A DNA stretch of 24,694 nt, from NCBI GenBank assembly GCA_038531315.1, contig JBCBBT010000050.1:1-24694 (forward strand), given 5' to 3'. Position numbers and translations under genes: made by a program. A model generated the notes under the pieces. It was not told the DNA's origin and ran no database searches. It saw only the letters and a program-made list of their open reading frames with translations. Shown in pieces: positions 17,231-24,694 of this stretch (position 1 is the first letter of the stretch; the number at the start of each line of letters is the position of its first letter). The stretch is from JAJFFW01 sp038531315 (GTDB taxonomy: Bacteria > Pseudomonadota > Alphaproteobacteria > Caulobacterales > Parvularculaceae).

Positions 17231-18268
17231 TCAGTGCGCCCGCAGGACAGACTGCGAGGCGAGCGCTGCAAGGGCGTCGCTATAAGCGTTCGCAGGCGTT
17301 TCCGCCAAATCGTCGAGCGCTCTTGCAGCATAACGACGGGCGCAGATCAGCGTATCTTCTATTGCATCGTTCGCAGTCATGATTTCGCGGGCGCGCTCGA
17401 AATCATCCTCGTGCTGATCGCCTTCGGCGATGACGCGCTTCCAGAAGGCGCGTTCTTTGTCACTCGCCCGATCCAGCGCGTAAACGACCGGCAGCGTCAT
17501 TTTGCCTTCGCGAAAATCATCGCCGACACTCTTGCCGAGACTTTTTTCGAATCCGGCATAGTCCAGCGCGTCATCGACAAGTTGAAAGGCGACGCCAAGA
17601 TTGCGGCCATATCGACGCAGAGCGTCTTCGGCGTCTGCATTGGCGCCGGCGATAATCGCCCCCGCTCGCGCGGCTGCGGCGAACAATGCGGCCGTTTTCG
17701 ACTCAACGACAGCGAGGTACATTTCGAACGTCGCATTGATATTTTTCTGCGTCGCGAGCTGTAGCACTTCGCCTTCCGCAATGACGCCCGACGCGTTTGA
17801 GAGGACCTGCAAAACGCGCAGATCGCCGGCGGCGACCATCAATTCGAAGGCGCGTGAGAAAACATAATCGCCAACAAGGACGCTTTCTTTGTTGCCCCAG
17901 ATTAAATTCGCTGTCTTTGCGCCCCTGCGCATGTGCGAGCCGTCAACGACATCATCGTGCAACAGCGTCGCCCCATGGATGAGTTCAACAGCCGCCGCCA
18001 GCTTGATGTGATGATCGCCCTCATACCCGAGGAGGCGGGCCGCTGATAACGTCAATATCGGGCGCAACCGCTTGCCGCCTGCCGTCAACAAATGGCCGGC
18101 AAGCTCCGGGATCATTTTAACCGCTGAGTTCAGCTGCTCCATGATCGCAGCGCTCGTACGGTTCAAATCGTCCTCGTTCAGCGTGCGTAATACGGCGACA
18201 GCTTTTGAGAAGTCCGCTTCGCCTTTCGGCAGCGCACCCGGCGTGGTCGGTATTGCGGCGATTTGCAT
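17231..18268 (-). CDS. long-chain polyprenyl diphosphate synthase
   Basis: This trans-prenyltransferase adds isopentenyl units to an allylic diphosphate, most likely giving the octa- or decaprenyl tail of ubiquinone. Numbered from the ATG at 18268 it has 345 residues. It shows GGKRLRP (64-70), the first Asp-rich motif DDVVD (105-109) in HGATLLHDDVVDGSHMRRG, GEVLQL, and the second Asp-rich motif DDALD (232-236) followed by GKSVGDDFREGKMTLP. A small Ala lies five residues before the first motif, which is compatible with long products. A TTG at 18325 would add 19 residues, and neither start has a clear ribosome-binding site. The gene converges on the sugar-phosphate transferase (28 bases between stops, no terminator seen) and diverges from the S49 peptidase. 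Confidence 0.93.
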   Translation of the reverse strand: MQIAAIPTTPGALPKGEADFSKAVAVLRTLNEDDLNRTSAAIMEQLNSAVKMIPELAGHLLTAGGKRLRPILTLSAARLLGYEGDHHIKLAAAVELIHGATLLHDDVVDGSHMRRGAKTANLIWGNKESVLVGDYVFSRAFELMVAAGDLRVLQVLSNASGVIAEGEVLQLATQKNINATFEMYLAVVESKTAALFAAAARAGAIIAGANADAEDALRRYGRNLGVAFQLVDDALDYAGFEKSLGKSVGDDFREGKMTLPVVYALDRASDKERAFWKRVIAEGDQHEDDFERAREIMTANDAIEDTLICARRYAARALDDLAETPANAYSDALAALASQSVLRAH

Positions 18269-18442
18269 ACGAATTTCAATTAACAAACTTGTCGATACAG
18301 TGGGGATTGAAGGCAAACCGGTCAAGGCGCGTTTGCGCGACCGATCGCCCGGATAAGGCGACCGGCGCGGCGTCTTTGAGACTTTGCCGTATGCGACGGC
18401 GGGCTTATTGCCCGACTTGAATTTCCCGCCTAAGTGAGCGCG

Positions 18443-19330
18443 ATGTCCGACCCTTCAAAAAATCCCATCCGGCGCGCGCTGACAGCTGTTTGGCGGGCGC
18501 TTCCCTTTACGCCGGGCGACAAGCCCGTGGTGACGGTGCTCACCTTGTCCGGCGCAATCGGCGATACGCCCGCTCCCGGTTCGAAAGGCCTGAACGCGGC
18601 GCGACTAGAAGACGCAATTAAACAGGCTTTCAAGCCGCAATCACTGAAAGCCGTCGCCTTGGCGATCAATTCGCCCGGCGGCTCGCCGGTGCAGTCGCGC
18701 CTGATCCATAATGCAATCAGGCGCGAGGCCGCCAAAAAGGGCGTCCCCGTGCTCGCCTTCATCGAAGATGTGGGCGCTTCCGGTGGGTATATTCTAGCGG
18801 CCGCCGGCGACGAGATTTTCGCCGATGAGAGCTCCATTGTCGGGTCGATCGGCGTTGTTTCGGCGGGCTTCGGCTTCACCGAGGCGATCGCGCGGCTCGG
18901 CGTCGATCGACGGGTCCATACCGCGGGCGACAACAAGAGCCAGCTTGATCCTTTCCGGCCGGAGCGGCCAGAGGAGGTCGCGCGACTTGAAACCATTCTA
19001 AACACGCTGCATGAGCAGTTCATAGAGCTGGTCAAAAACCGGCGCGGCGAAAAACTGTCCGCGTCCCATGACGACACATTTTCGGGCGCATTTTGGGCCG
19101 CGCCGGAAGCGAAGGCGCGCGGGCTCGTCGACGAAATCGCTCAGATGGGCGATTTTTTGCCCCGCCGCTTCGGAGATGATGTTATTATTAAACGGATCAC
19201 GCCCGGGTCATCGTCGCTCTTGAAGCGATTGCTATCGGGGCGCGGCGACGCCCCGGGGCCTCTGGTGGACCCGGCGGCGGTTATTTCCGCTCTCGATGAA
19301 CGCGCCTTGTGGGCGCGCTACGGGCGGTAA
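18443..19330 (+). CDS. S49-family peptidase (SppA/SohB-like)
   Basis: Single-domain S49 peptidases of this kind degrade signal peptides or membrane-protein fragments using a Ser-Lys dyad. Numbered from the ATG at 18443 it has 295 residues. The core begins VVTVLTLSGAIGD, then LAINSPGGSPVQS and EDVGASGGYILAAAGDEI with nucleophile Ser113, then SSIVGSIGVVSAGFG and DNKSQLDPF with the general base Lys165. Unlike SppA and SohB, it has no convincing N-terminal membrane helix: the stretch before the core is short and carries several Arg, so it may be peripheral or cytoplasmic. A GTG at 18434 would add three residues. It is divergent from the polyprenyl synthase and followed 19 bases later by a small membrane-protein gene with a strong ribosome-binding site, suggesting an operon. 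Confidence 0.92.
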   Translation: MSDPSKNPIRRALTAVWRALPFTPGDKPVVTVLTLSGAIGDTPAPGSKGLNAARLEDAIKQAFKPQSLKAVALAINSPGGSPVQSRLIHNAIRREAAKKGVPVLAFIEDVGASGGYILAAAGDEIFADESSIVGSIGVVSAGFGFTEAIARLGVDRRVHTAGDNKSQLDPFRPERPEEVARLETILNTLHEQFIELVKNRRGEKLSASHDDTFSGAFWAAPEAKARGLVDEIAQMGDFLPRRFGDDVIIKRITPGSSSLLKRLLSGRGDAPGPLVDPAAVISALDERALWARYGR

Positions 19331-19349
19331 CCCGGAGGAGGCGCATCGC

Positions 19350-19580
19350 ATGAGCGCTATGACAGGCATTGTCGCCGGGGTCGCCGTCATCGTCGGCACG
19401 GTGGCGGCAGCCCGATTTCTGGAAAAGCGCACACGCAGCGCGCGGCGCGCATTCGCCGAGGCGATGCGTCAGAGCGAAAGCGAAGAGCGGGCCGGTAAGA
19501 GCCCGCTCATCATCGATCTTGAGAAGGATCCAGTGTCTGGCGCCTATCGTCAGACGGAGACATCTGTCGCGCCTGACTAG
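19350..19580 (+). CDS. small single-pass membrane protein of unknown function
   Basis: This 76-residue product starts at the ATG at 19350, with GGAGGAG nine bases upstream, the strongest ribosome-binding site in this part. Residues about 4-20 (TGIVAGVAVIVGTVAAARF) form one membrane helix. The rest is charged and helical (EKRTRSARRAFAEAMRQSES), presumably cytoplasmic. An earlier in-frame ATG at 19296 lies inside the S49 gene and is less likely. It sits between the S49 peptidase and the DEDDh exonuclease and is probably co-transcribed with both. I do not recognise the family; a link to the peptidase is only by position. Confidence 0.6.
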   Translation: MSAMTGIVAGVAVIVGTVAAARFLEKRTRSARRAFAEAMRQSESEERAGKSPLIIDLEKDPVSGAYRQTETSVAPD

Positions 19581-19586
19581 GCGATA

Positions 19587-20135
19587 GTGCGCGGCGGGCG
19601 GCGCAGCCAATTGACTGAAACTGAATTACCCAGCGATGGCGTTCTCGATGGCGCTTTGGCGTTTATCGATCTCGAGGCTTCCGGGCTTGGCGCCGCGTCA
19701 TGGCCTGTTGAAGTTGGTTTGGGCGGTGTGACGGGCGCGCCGACCGCCATCCTGATCCGGCCCGACGCTTCCTGGAATAACGCGGCCTGGGATCCGGAAG
19801 CTGAAAAGCTGCACGGGCTTAGCCGTGACAGGTTGGCGCGTGAGGGGGCGGCTATTTCCGTCGTATGCGAGGCGTTGAATGCGGCGCTATCGGGGCGTGC
19901 TGTTTATTCGGACGCACCGGATTGGGACAGTTTCTGGCTGTATCGGCTCTTTGCAACGGCGCGAATCCGCCAAGGGTTCAAAATTCTGGCTTTCGCCGAT
20001 CTTGTCACGCCCATGATGGGCGCACATGCCGAAGCCCTTGTGGGCGAGGCGGAGGCGCGCGCGCCGCGCCGGCACAGGGCTGCCGCGGACGTTGCGTTTT
20101 TGCAAACGCTCTATGGGCTGGCCGCCGCGCAATAG
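19587..20135 (+). CDS. DEDDh-type 3'-5' exonuclease-fold protein
   Basis: This compact (182-residue) RNase H-fold exonuclease candidate has three recognisable catalytic motifs. Exo I is FIDLEASGLG with Asp and Glu, Exo II is around YSDAPDWDSFWL, and Exo III is HRAAADV with His and Asp. HGLS between them matches the conserved loop after the second strand. Relatives include the DNA polymerase III epsilon subunit, oligoribonuclease and RNase T; this one is too short and too diverged to be epsilon with confidence. Substrate (DNA or RNA) is open. The GTG at 19587 lies seven bases after the preceding stop; a TTG at 19611 is an alternative, and both have weak ribosome-binding sites. It appears to be the last gene of the S49 cluster. 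Confidence 0.75.
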   Translation: MRGGRRSQLTETELPSDGVLDGALAFIDLEASGLGAASWPVEVGLGGVTGAPTAILIRPDASWNNAAWDPEAEKLHGLSRDRLAREGAAISVVCEALNAALSGRAVYSDAPDWDSFWLYRLFATARIRQGFKILAFADLVTPMMGAHAEALVGEAEARAPRRHRAAADVAFLQTLYGLAAAQ

Positions 20136-20287
20136 GTCACGCGACACGGCGCCGGGGGATTTTGAAACAGCCCTTGGACCGCGGAGCCCTTTTTGCTAGA
20201 CGGCTGTCGGATCACCGTTAAAGAGGGCGCGAGGGGCGTCCCGCACAGCGAAAATACGTCGCTGCAGCACGCAAAGAAAGGTCGGCC

Positions 20288-21085
20288 ATGAGCCAAACGC
20301 AGTCTTCGCCGGAAGTAACCGGCAACATGTTTCTTTTTGAGCGCCCGGAACTTCTTAACCGGGAGCAACATGGCGCCATGGGTCTTAGCCAGATCGACAA
20401 CCCTTATGAATTCTGCGCGAAAGTAAGAGCCATTCCGCTCACCATCACCGAAATCCCGAGCGCGTCGAAAAGTTTCCCGATCGTATTCTTGAGCCAGGAA
20501 GACCCTGTGCCGCTGGCGGTCGTCGGCATCTTCGACGACGTCAATCTGTTCGTCGGCGAAGATGGTCTCTGGCAGCAGGGCGCCTACGTCCCGGGGTATT
20601 TGCGACGCTATCCGTTTGCGCTGGCGAGCGAAACCGGCGGCGACCGGTTCGCGATTGTCATCGACGCTGGCCACAAGGGCGTATCGGCAAGTCCGGAAGT
20701 GAAGTTCTTTGATGACAACGGCGAGTCGAGCGACGCCACCAAACAGGCGCTTGAATTTTGCAAACAATATGAAACTGATCGTCTACGGACGATGGAGATC
20801 ATGAAAATCCTTCTGGAGAAGGATCTCGTGTCAAGTCAGAGCGCTCAGTATACGCCGACATCGGGCGGCGAGCCGAAACCGTTCGCCGGGTATTTTGGCA
20901 TTGACGAGCAAAAGCTGAACACGCTTGACGATGAGGCATTTCTCGATCTGCGCAAACGCGGTGTCCTGCCGATCCTCTACGCACAGCTGATGTCGCTCGG
21001 CAACTGGCGTGTGATCATGCAAATGCGCGCAGAACGGTTCAACCTGACCGAAGACCAGTTGATGGCGCAAGCGCCGATAAACTAA
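20288..21085 (+). CDS. SapC family protein
   Basis: This 265-residue protein matches the SapC family known from alphaproteobacteria. Signs are the start region LNREQHGAMGL, then FPIVFLSQEDPVPLAVVGI, NLFVGEDGLWQQGAYVPGYLRRYPFAL, and a C-terminal LPILYAQLMSLGNWRVIMQMRAERF. No signal peptide, membrane helix or catalytic motif is visible. The family is named from an S-layer locus; its biochemical role is not established. The ATG at 20288 has AAGAAAGG six bases upstream. It is flanked by gaps of 152 and 207 bases, so it is probably its own transcription unit. Downstream, GCGGCG (21120-21125) can pair with CGCCGC (21147-21152) before GTTTT, a weak possible terminator. Confidence 0.88.
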   Translation: MSQTQSSPEVTGNMFLFERPELLNREQHGAMGLSQIDNPYEFCAKVRAIPLTITEIPSASKSFPIVFLSQEDPVPLAVVGIFDDVNLFVGEDGLWQQGAYVPGYLRRYPFALASETGGDRFAIVIDAGHKGVSASPEVKFFDDNGESSDATKQALEFCKQYETDRLRTMEIMKILLEKDLVSSQSAQYTPTSGGEPKPFAGYFGIDEQKLNTLDDEAFLDLRKRGVLPILYAQLMSLGNWRVIMQMRAERFNLTEDQLMAQAPIN

Positions 21086-21161
21086 CGCGCTCCCGCCCAC
21101 CCGCCATGGGACGGTTGTGGCGGCGCCAACCCAAGCGCCGGCCTCACGCCGCGTTTTAAAT

Positions 21162-21198
21162 CATGGATCGCCGCGCTGTTTCGTCGCTGCGATCCATG
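21162..21198. repeat. perfect 10-bp inverted repeat upstream of the ScsB-like gene
   Basis: CATGGATCGC (21162-21171) and GCGATCCATG (21189-21198) are exact reverse complements, 17 bases apart, in the 207-base gap between the SapC gene and the ScsB-like gene. No T-run follows, so it is not a terminator. It lies 94 bases before the ATG at 21293 and could be an operator or a leader hairpin. The strand of action is unknown. Confidence 0.45.
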
Positions 21199-21292
21199 CA
21201 TATCCAGGCGATTGGCTCACATATCCGCGAGCGGACGGGTATTTCGTCGATAAATCAGTACTTTTTGACCTGCACCCGCGATAGAAACGCGC

Positions 21293-23551
21293 ATGATTTG
21301 TCGTTGTTTAACCTCTTATCTCCGCTGCGCCGTCGCCGGTTTCGCTTCGGCGGTGATCGTCGCCGCCGTGTTTTTCGGCGCGGCCGCTGAGGCTGCGTCC
21401 TCAAACCGTGTGGAGACGGAGCGCGCCACCAGCGTCGTCGTAACGGACCGGAATGCATTCGCGCCCGGCGAAACCGTCTGGTTCGCGCTCAGCCAGAAGC
21501 TTGCGCTCGGCTGGCACGTTTACTGGAAGAACCCTGGCGATAGCGGTTTGCCGCTTGATTTACGCTGGCGGACCCCGCCGGGCATTTCGATAGGCGAGGT
21601 CGTTTATCCGTCACCGGAGCGAATTTTTGTCGGCCCGTTCGCCAATTTCGGCCATCATGGCGATCCGATTTTTCTTGTGCCCGTTCGTCTTGATGGCGAC
21701 GCAAAAATTGGCGGCGACATCGATATTACAATCGAGGCGACGTGGCTCATCTGTGAGGAAATCTGCGTTCCCGAGGAGGGCGCCTTCACATTGAGCCTGC
21801 CTGTGGCGGAAAGCGCGCCGCGAAGCGCGCAGGCTGCTTTGATCAACGAAGGCTTCCGGCGCGCGCCCACACACGCGGCGACAGACGCCAGTTTCGATGC
21901 GCAACCCGAAACACTGACGATTACTGTCGATCTTGGCGATCAGGCGTCGCCAGCCGATCTGAGCAACCTTGTCTTTTTTCCGGAAGTCGAAGGTCTGATC
22001 GAACCGGCTGCTGAGCAAAGCGCTGCGTTTGAAAACGGCGTGCTGACGATTTCTCTGAAACCTGCCGGTGCGTATGACCCGGATGCTCTTTCTGAAGTGC
22101 GCGGGGTTCTGGGCGCGGAAGACGGCGCGCGCGGGCAGTGTTTGATCGCGGTTCGTGAGGGCGAGGCGTTCCGCGGATGCGAGGATTACGCCTCTACAAC
22201 GGCTTTTACTGCGGCGCCTGTGCGTCCAGTTGCGAGCGGCGGCGCGTCCGGATCGGCGAACGCGGCTGGCGGCCTGGATGGCGGCCTGGCTGGCAATATG
22301 GGCGGCGGTCTCTTCTTCTTGCTCGCGGCGGCATTTTTCGGCGGCATTTTGCTCAATGTCATGCCTTGCGTTTTTCCGGTCGTCTTCATTAAGGCTGCGT
22401 CTTTGATTGACAGCGCCGGCGAGGCCGATGGCGGCGCGGTCGCCCGCCGCCATGGTCTTTTATACGGTGTCGGCGTGATCGCCTCATTCGCGGTGCTCGG
22501 CGGTTTGCTGTTAATCCTGCGCGCAGGGAGCGAGCAGGTTGGTTGGGGTTTCCAGCTTCAGTCTCCGGCCGTCGTTTTGATATCGGCCTATATCCTGTTC
22601 CTTGTCGGCCTTAATCTTGCCGGCGTCTTCGACATTGGCGAGAGCCTGCAAGGCGCCGGCGGCGGTCTTGCGGCGAAGCAAGGCGGCGCGGGTGCTTTTT
22701 TCACGGGGATGCTCGCCGTTCTCGTCGCCGCCCCTTGTATTGGTCCATTGCTGAGCGCGCCAATGGGCGCAGCTGTCTTTCTGCCGCCATTATGGGGTAT
22801 GCTGATATTTCTACTAATCGGCGCGGGGCTCGCATTGCCTTATGTCGCCCTATCATTCTCACCGGCGCTGGGGCGGTTGCTGCCGCGACCCGGGCCCTGG
22901 ATGAAGACTTTCAAACAGGCGCTCGCATTTCCTGTTTTCGCAGCGGCGGCTTTTTTCCTCTGGGTCCTCGCGCAACAGTCGGGGCCGAGCGGGCTTGCGT
23001 TTGCATTGTCTGGCGCCGTCTTTCTGGCAATGGCCGCATGGCTCTTTGAATTGTCGAAGACCTCACCGTCGCGCGGCCTGATTTGGCGTGCAGCGGCGGC
23101 GGGCGCGGCGGCGGCAGCGCTTGCGCCGCTTGTCAGCCTACGCTCTGTTCCCGCAGCGCCCGTCCAAACCGCGCGCGCCGACGTCGTTAAATCCCATGGC
23201 GCTTTTGAGGCCTATGCTTATTCCCCGCAAATGCTTGCGGAGCTGCGGGCGGCGGGCTCGCCGGTTTTCGTCGACTTCACCGCCGCCTGGTGCGTTACCT
23301 GTCAATTCAACAAAGCGACGCTTTTCTCGCGGCCTTCGCTTGCGCGGTCCTTCAGTGAAGCAGGCGTCGCCGTGATGGTCGCTGACTGGACGTTGCGCGA
23401 TGACGCGATTACCGACGCCCTTGAAACCTTTGGTGCGAATGGCGTGCCGCTTTATGTCTTTTACCCGCCGAGCGGCGCGCCGCAGGTGCTGCCTTTACCG
23501 CTTAGCGAACGCTCAATCCTGAACGCAATTTCGGCCTCACCGAAATCCTGA
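21293..23551 (+). CDS. ScsB/DsbD-family transmembrane thiol-disulfide reductase
   Basis: Proteins of this family carry electrons from cytoplasmic thioredoxin across the inner membrane to periplasmic substrates. It has 752 residues. The order is: signal peptide (about 10-35); a large N-terminal periplasmic beta-rich domain with the Cys pair of WLICEEICVPEEG (Cys154, Cys158); a Gly/Ala-rich linker (about 310-335); a membrane core of about eight helices with Cys359 in LNVMPCVFPVVF and Cys482 in VAAPCIGPL; and a C-terminal thioredoxin-like domain with WCVTC (Cys667, Cys670). All three redox pairs are intact. The enlarged N-terminal domain resembles ScsB rather than classical DsbD. The ribosome-binding site is poor at the ATG. 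The next gene encodes a likely substrate and starts 31 bases later. Confidence 0.92.
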   Translation: MICRCLTSYLRCAVAGFASAVIVAAVFFGAAAEAASSNRVETERATSVVVTDRNAFAPGETVWFALSQKLALGWHVYWKNPGDSGLPLDLRWRTPPGISIGEVVYPSPERIFVGPFANFGHHGDPIFLVPVRLDGDAKIGGDIDITIEATWLICEEICVPEEGAFTLSLPVAESAPRSAQAALINEGFRRAPTHAATDASFDAQPETLTITVDLGDQASPADLSNLVFFPEVEGLIEPAAEQSAAFENGVLTISLKPAGAYDPDALSEVRGVLGAEDGARGQCLIAVREGEAFRGCEDYASTTAFTAAPVRPVASGGASGSANAAGGLDGGLAGNMGGGLFFLLAAAFFGGILLNVMPCVFPVVFIKAASLIDSAGEADGGAVARRHGLLYGVGVIASFAVLGGLLLILRAGSEQVGWGFQLQSPAVVLISAYILFLVGLNLAGVFDIGESLQGAGGGLAAKQGGAGAFFTGMLAVLVAAPCIGPLLSAPMGAAVFLPPLWGMLIFLLIGAGLALPYVALSFSPALGRLLPRPGPWMKTFKQALAFPVFAAAAFFLWVLAQQSGPSGLAFALSGAVFLAMAAWLFELSKTSPSRGLIWRAAAAGAAAAALAPLVSLRSVPAAPVQTARADVVKSHGAFEAYAYSPQMLAELRAAGSPVFVDFTAAWCVTCQFNKATLFSRPSLARSFSEAGVAVMVADWTLRDDAITDALETFGANGVPLYVFYPPSGAPQVLPLPLSERSILNAISASPKS

Positions 23552-23582
23552 CTTTATCTCACGCTATGAAAAGGAGCGATCT

Positions 23583-24185
23583 ATGAAACGAGCCCATTTT
23601 TTAGTCTGCGCCATCGCCGCAGCGCCCTTGGCGGCGACAGCCGCGCTCGCCGGACCGGTTGTCGGCGAAACAGCGCCTGATTTTTCGGGCGTCACCAGCG
23701 CCGGCGAAACCATTTCGCTTGATCAGTTCGGCGGCAAGACCGTCGTTCTTGAGTGGACCAATGACGGCTGTCCGTTCGTGCAAAGACATTATAAATCCGG
23801 CAACATGCAAGCGACGCAGGAAGCCTCAAAAGAAAATGGTGCGGTCTGGATTTCGGTGATCTCGTCCGCCCCCGGCAAGCAGGGCCACGTCACTGCTGAG
23901 AAGGCGAATACGATCGTCGCCAACCACAACGCGATGCCGGATTACGTCATTCTCGACGAGAGCGGCGACATCGGCCGGGCTTATGCCGCGAAGACCACGC
24001 CGCATATGTTTGTGATCGATGGTGACCAGACGCTGCGTTATGACGGCGCGATTGACGACAAGCCGCGCGGCGGCGAGGGCGCTCAAAACTTTGTCACCGC
24101 CGCCGTCGAAGCGGTCTCAACCGGCGCTGCTGTCGCAAATGAAACGACAAAGCCTTACGGTTGTTCGGTCAAATACGGCTCATAG
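23583..24185 (+). CDS. periplasmic peroxiredoxin-like (redoxin domain) protein
   Basis: This 200-residue protein begins with a signal peptide (cleavage near ALA-G, about 23). It then shows a thioredoxin-fold domain starting VGETAPDFSGVTSAGETISL, typical of AhpC/TSA and redoxin proteins. The likely peroxidatic residue is Cys63 in NDGCPFVQRHY. A second Cys194 in PYGCSVKY near the C-terminus may be the resolving residue. TTPHMFVID contains the cis-Pro loop. The ATG at 23583 has AAAGGAG eight bases upstream. The layout, directly after a ScsB-like reductase, fits a periplasmic peroxide-detoxifying pathway as established for ScsB and its peroxiredoxin substrate in Caulobacter; that it acts on peroxides here is inference. 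A terminator-like hairpin lies 85 bases after the stop. Confidence 0.9.
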   Translation: MKRAHFLVCAIAAAPLAATAALAGPVVGETAPDFSGVTSAGETISLDQFGGKTVVLEWTNDGCPFVQRHYKSGNMQATQEASKENGAVWISVISSAPGKQGHVTAEKANTIVANHNAMPDYVILDESGDIGRAYAAKTTPHMFVIDGDQTLRYDGAIDDKPRGGEGAQNFVTAAVEAVSTGAAVANETTKPYGCSVKYGS

Positions 24186-24260
24186 AGAAAGTCATTGCTC
24201 CGCTTAGGCCTTGCGGGCTGTCGCCGAAAGCGCCGCCCGCTCATAGCAAAGGAGCGATCC

Positions 24261-24530
24261 CTACCGACGCGGCGCGTTCTCATCTGAGGACGCGCCGTTT
24301 TCCGTTTCATCGGAGCGGGTTTCGCTATCGTCAGAGCCCTTGGGCGTTGCGGCGCCGATGACGCCGGCGCCGGCTTTGGCGGTCGCGCCGCCTACTTTTA
24401 CACCTGTTTTGATGGCCGCGCCGCCAGCGGAAAGGCCCGCGCCTGCGACATCGGCGACGACGCACCCGCTAAGCGCGGCAAAAATCGCAACGCTCATCAT
24501 CACTTTCATTGCGGATACCATCGGTTTCAC
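24261..24530 (-). CDS. small Gly/Ala-rich lipoprotein of unknown function
   Basis: The 89-residue product begins with a lipoprotein signal: a hydrophobic run and lipobox LSGC with Cys23 (numbered from the GTG at 24530). It continues as a Gly/Ala-rich stretch with spaced small residues (AGAGLSAGGAAIKTGVKVGG) like a glycine zipper, and ends in an acidic, Ser/Glu/Asp-rich tail. AGGA lies nine bases before the GTG; ATG codons at 24521 and 24509 are alternatives, the last giving the most compact signal peptide. It starts 11 bases after the stop of the partial gene upstream, so both are likely one transcript. I do not recognise a family. Confidence 0.65.
   Translation of the reverse strand: MKPMVSAMKVMMSVAIFAALSGCVVADVAGAGLSAGGAAIKTGVKVGGATAKAGAGVIGAATPKGSDDSETRSDETENGASSDENAPRR
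24270..24301 (+). terminator. terminator-like hairpin after the peroxiredoxin-like gene
   Basis: CGGCGCGT (24270-24277) pairs with ACGCGCCG (24290-24297) over a 12-base loop and is followed by four T on the plus strand. It could end transcription from the ScsB/peroxiredoxin side. It lies inside the 3' coding end of the convergent small lipoprotein gene, so the stem could also reflect coding composition. On the minus strand no T-run follows. Confidence 0.4.
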
Positions 24531-24541
24531 CGTGAAAGGTC

Positions 24542-24694
24542 CTAAAATTCCGCCTGATCCAGCTTCGCGTCTGCGCGAATCTCGTCAATAGCGGCGATCG
24601 TTTTCTCATCTGAAGATTTTGTCATCACCGGCGCCGGCGACGCGGTCGGTGCGGTCGCCACTTCTATTTTGGCAAGCAAAATCGTCGTGACCGC
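24542..24694 (-). CDS. C-terminal end of an unidentified gene, truncated by the window
   Basis: Reading the minus strand from the last base gives 50 codons without a stop, ending TAG at 24542-24544. The peptide starts AVTTILLAKIEVATAPTASP and ends DAKLDQAEF. It has a Pro/Ala-rich linker followed by a charged, helical C-terminus. An internal ATG (MTKSSDEKT) would give a 27-residue product, so this is more likely the end of a longer protein. The close spacing to the small lipoprotein gene supports a shared operon. No family can be assigned from this fragment. Confidence 0.45.
   Translation of the reverse strand, partial: AVTTILLAKIEVATAPTASPAPVMTKSSDEKTIAAIDEIRADAKLDQAEF

Overview
The window reads as a chromosomal segment of a GC-rich alphaproteobacterium. 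Pointers are a SapC-family protein, an ETF-ubiquinone oxidoreductase, a ScsB-type reductase beside a periplasmic peroxiredoxin-like protein, an alphaproteobacterial-style family 4 uracil-DNA glycosylase, and a full CtrA-type box (TTAA-N7-TTAAC). A Caulobacterales, Hyphomonadales or Parvularculales-like host is my inference; no rRNA or other marker fixes it. I see no insertion sequence, prophage, CRISPR array, tRNA or rRNA.

Layout. 1-4983 (+): the C-terminal part of a secreted S8 serine protease that ends in an outer-membrane beta-barrel, followed after a short gap by a large hybrid histidine kinase with a periplasmic TPR sensor. A bidirectional terminator closes this unit. 5044-5421 (-): a small VOC/glyoxalase-fold protein, divergent from polA (5463-8249, +). 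8250-8612 is a gene-free stretch with four consecutive stem-loops, the best candidate for an undescribed RNA here. 8613-11304 (-): a Slt-type lytic transglycosylase and, upstream of it, a uracil-DNA glycosylase; the CtrA-type box lies between them. 11438-17202 (+): ETF-QO, a TPR lipoprotein, ispE and a MraY/WecA-family phosphoglycosyl transferase. 17231-18268 (-): a long-chain polyprenyl diphosphate synthase. 18443-23551 (+): an S49 peptidase, a tiny membrane protein, a DEDDh exonuclease, SapC and the ScsB-like reductase. 23583-24185 (+): the peroxiredoxin-like protein. 24261-24694 (-): a small lipoprotein and the C-terminal end of an unidentified gene.

Shared themes. IspE makes isoprenoid precursors, the polyprenyl synthase elongates them, and the phosphoglycosyl transferase uses a polyprenyl-phosphate carrier. 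The ScsB-like protein probably carries electrons from cytoplasmic thioredoxin to the periplasmic peroxiredoxin-like protein next door. The lytic transglycosylase, S49 peptidase, lipoproteins and autotransporter all act in or on the envelope, while polA, the uracil-DNA glycosylase and possibly the DEDDh exonuclease act on DNA or RNA. Most of the window is ordinary core chromosome. The most interesting points are the tandem stem-loops after polA, the CtrA-type box, the nested palindrome before ETF-QO, the pseudo-receiver in the hybrid kinase, and the missing iron-sulfur cysteines in the glycosylase.
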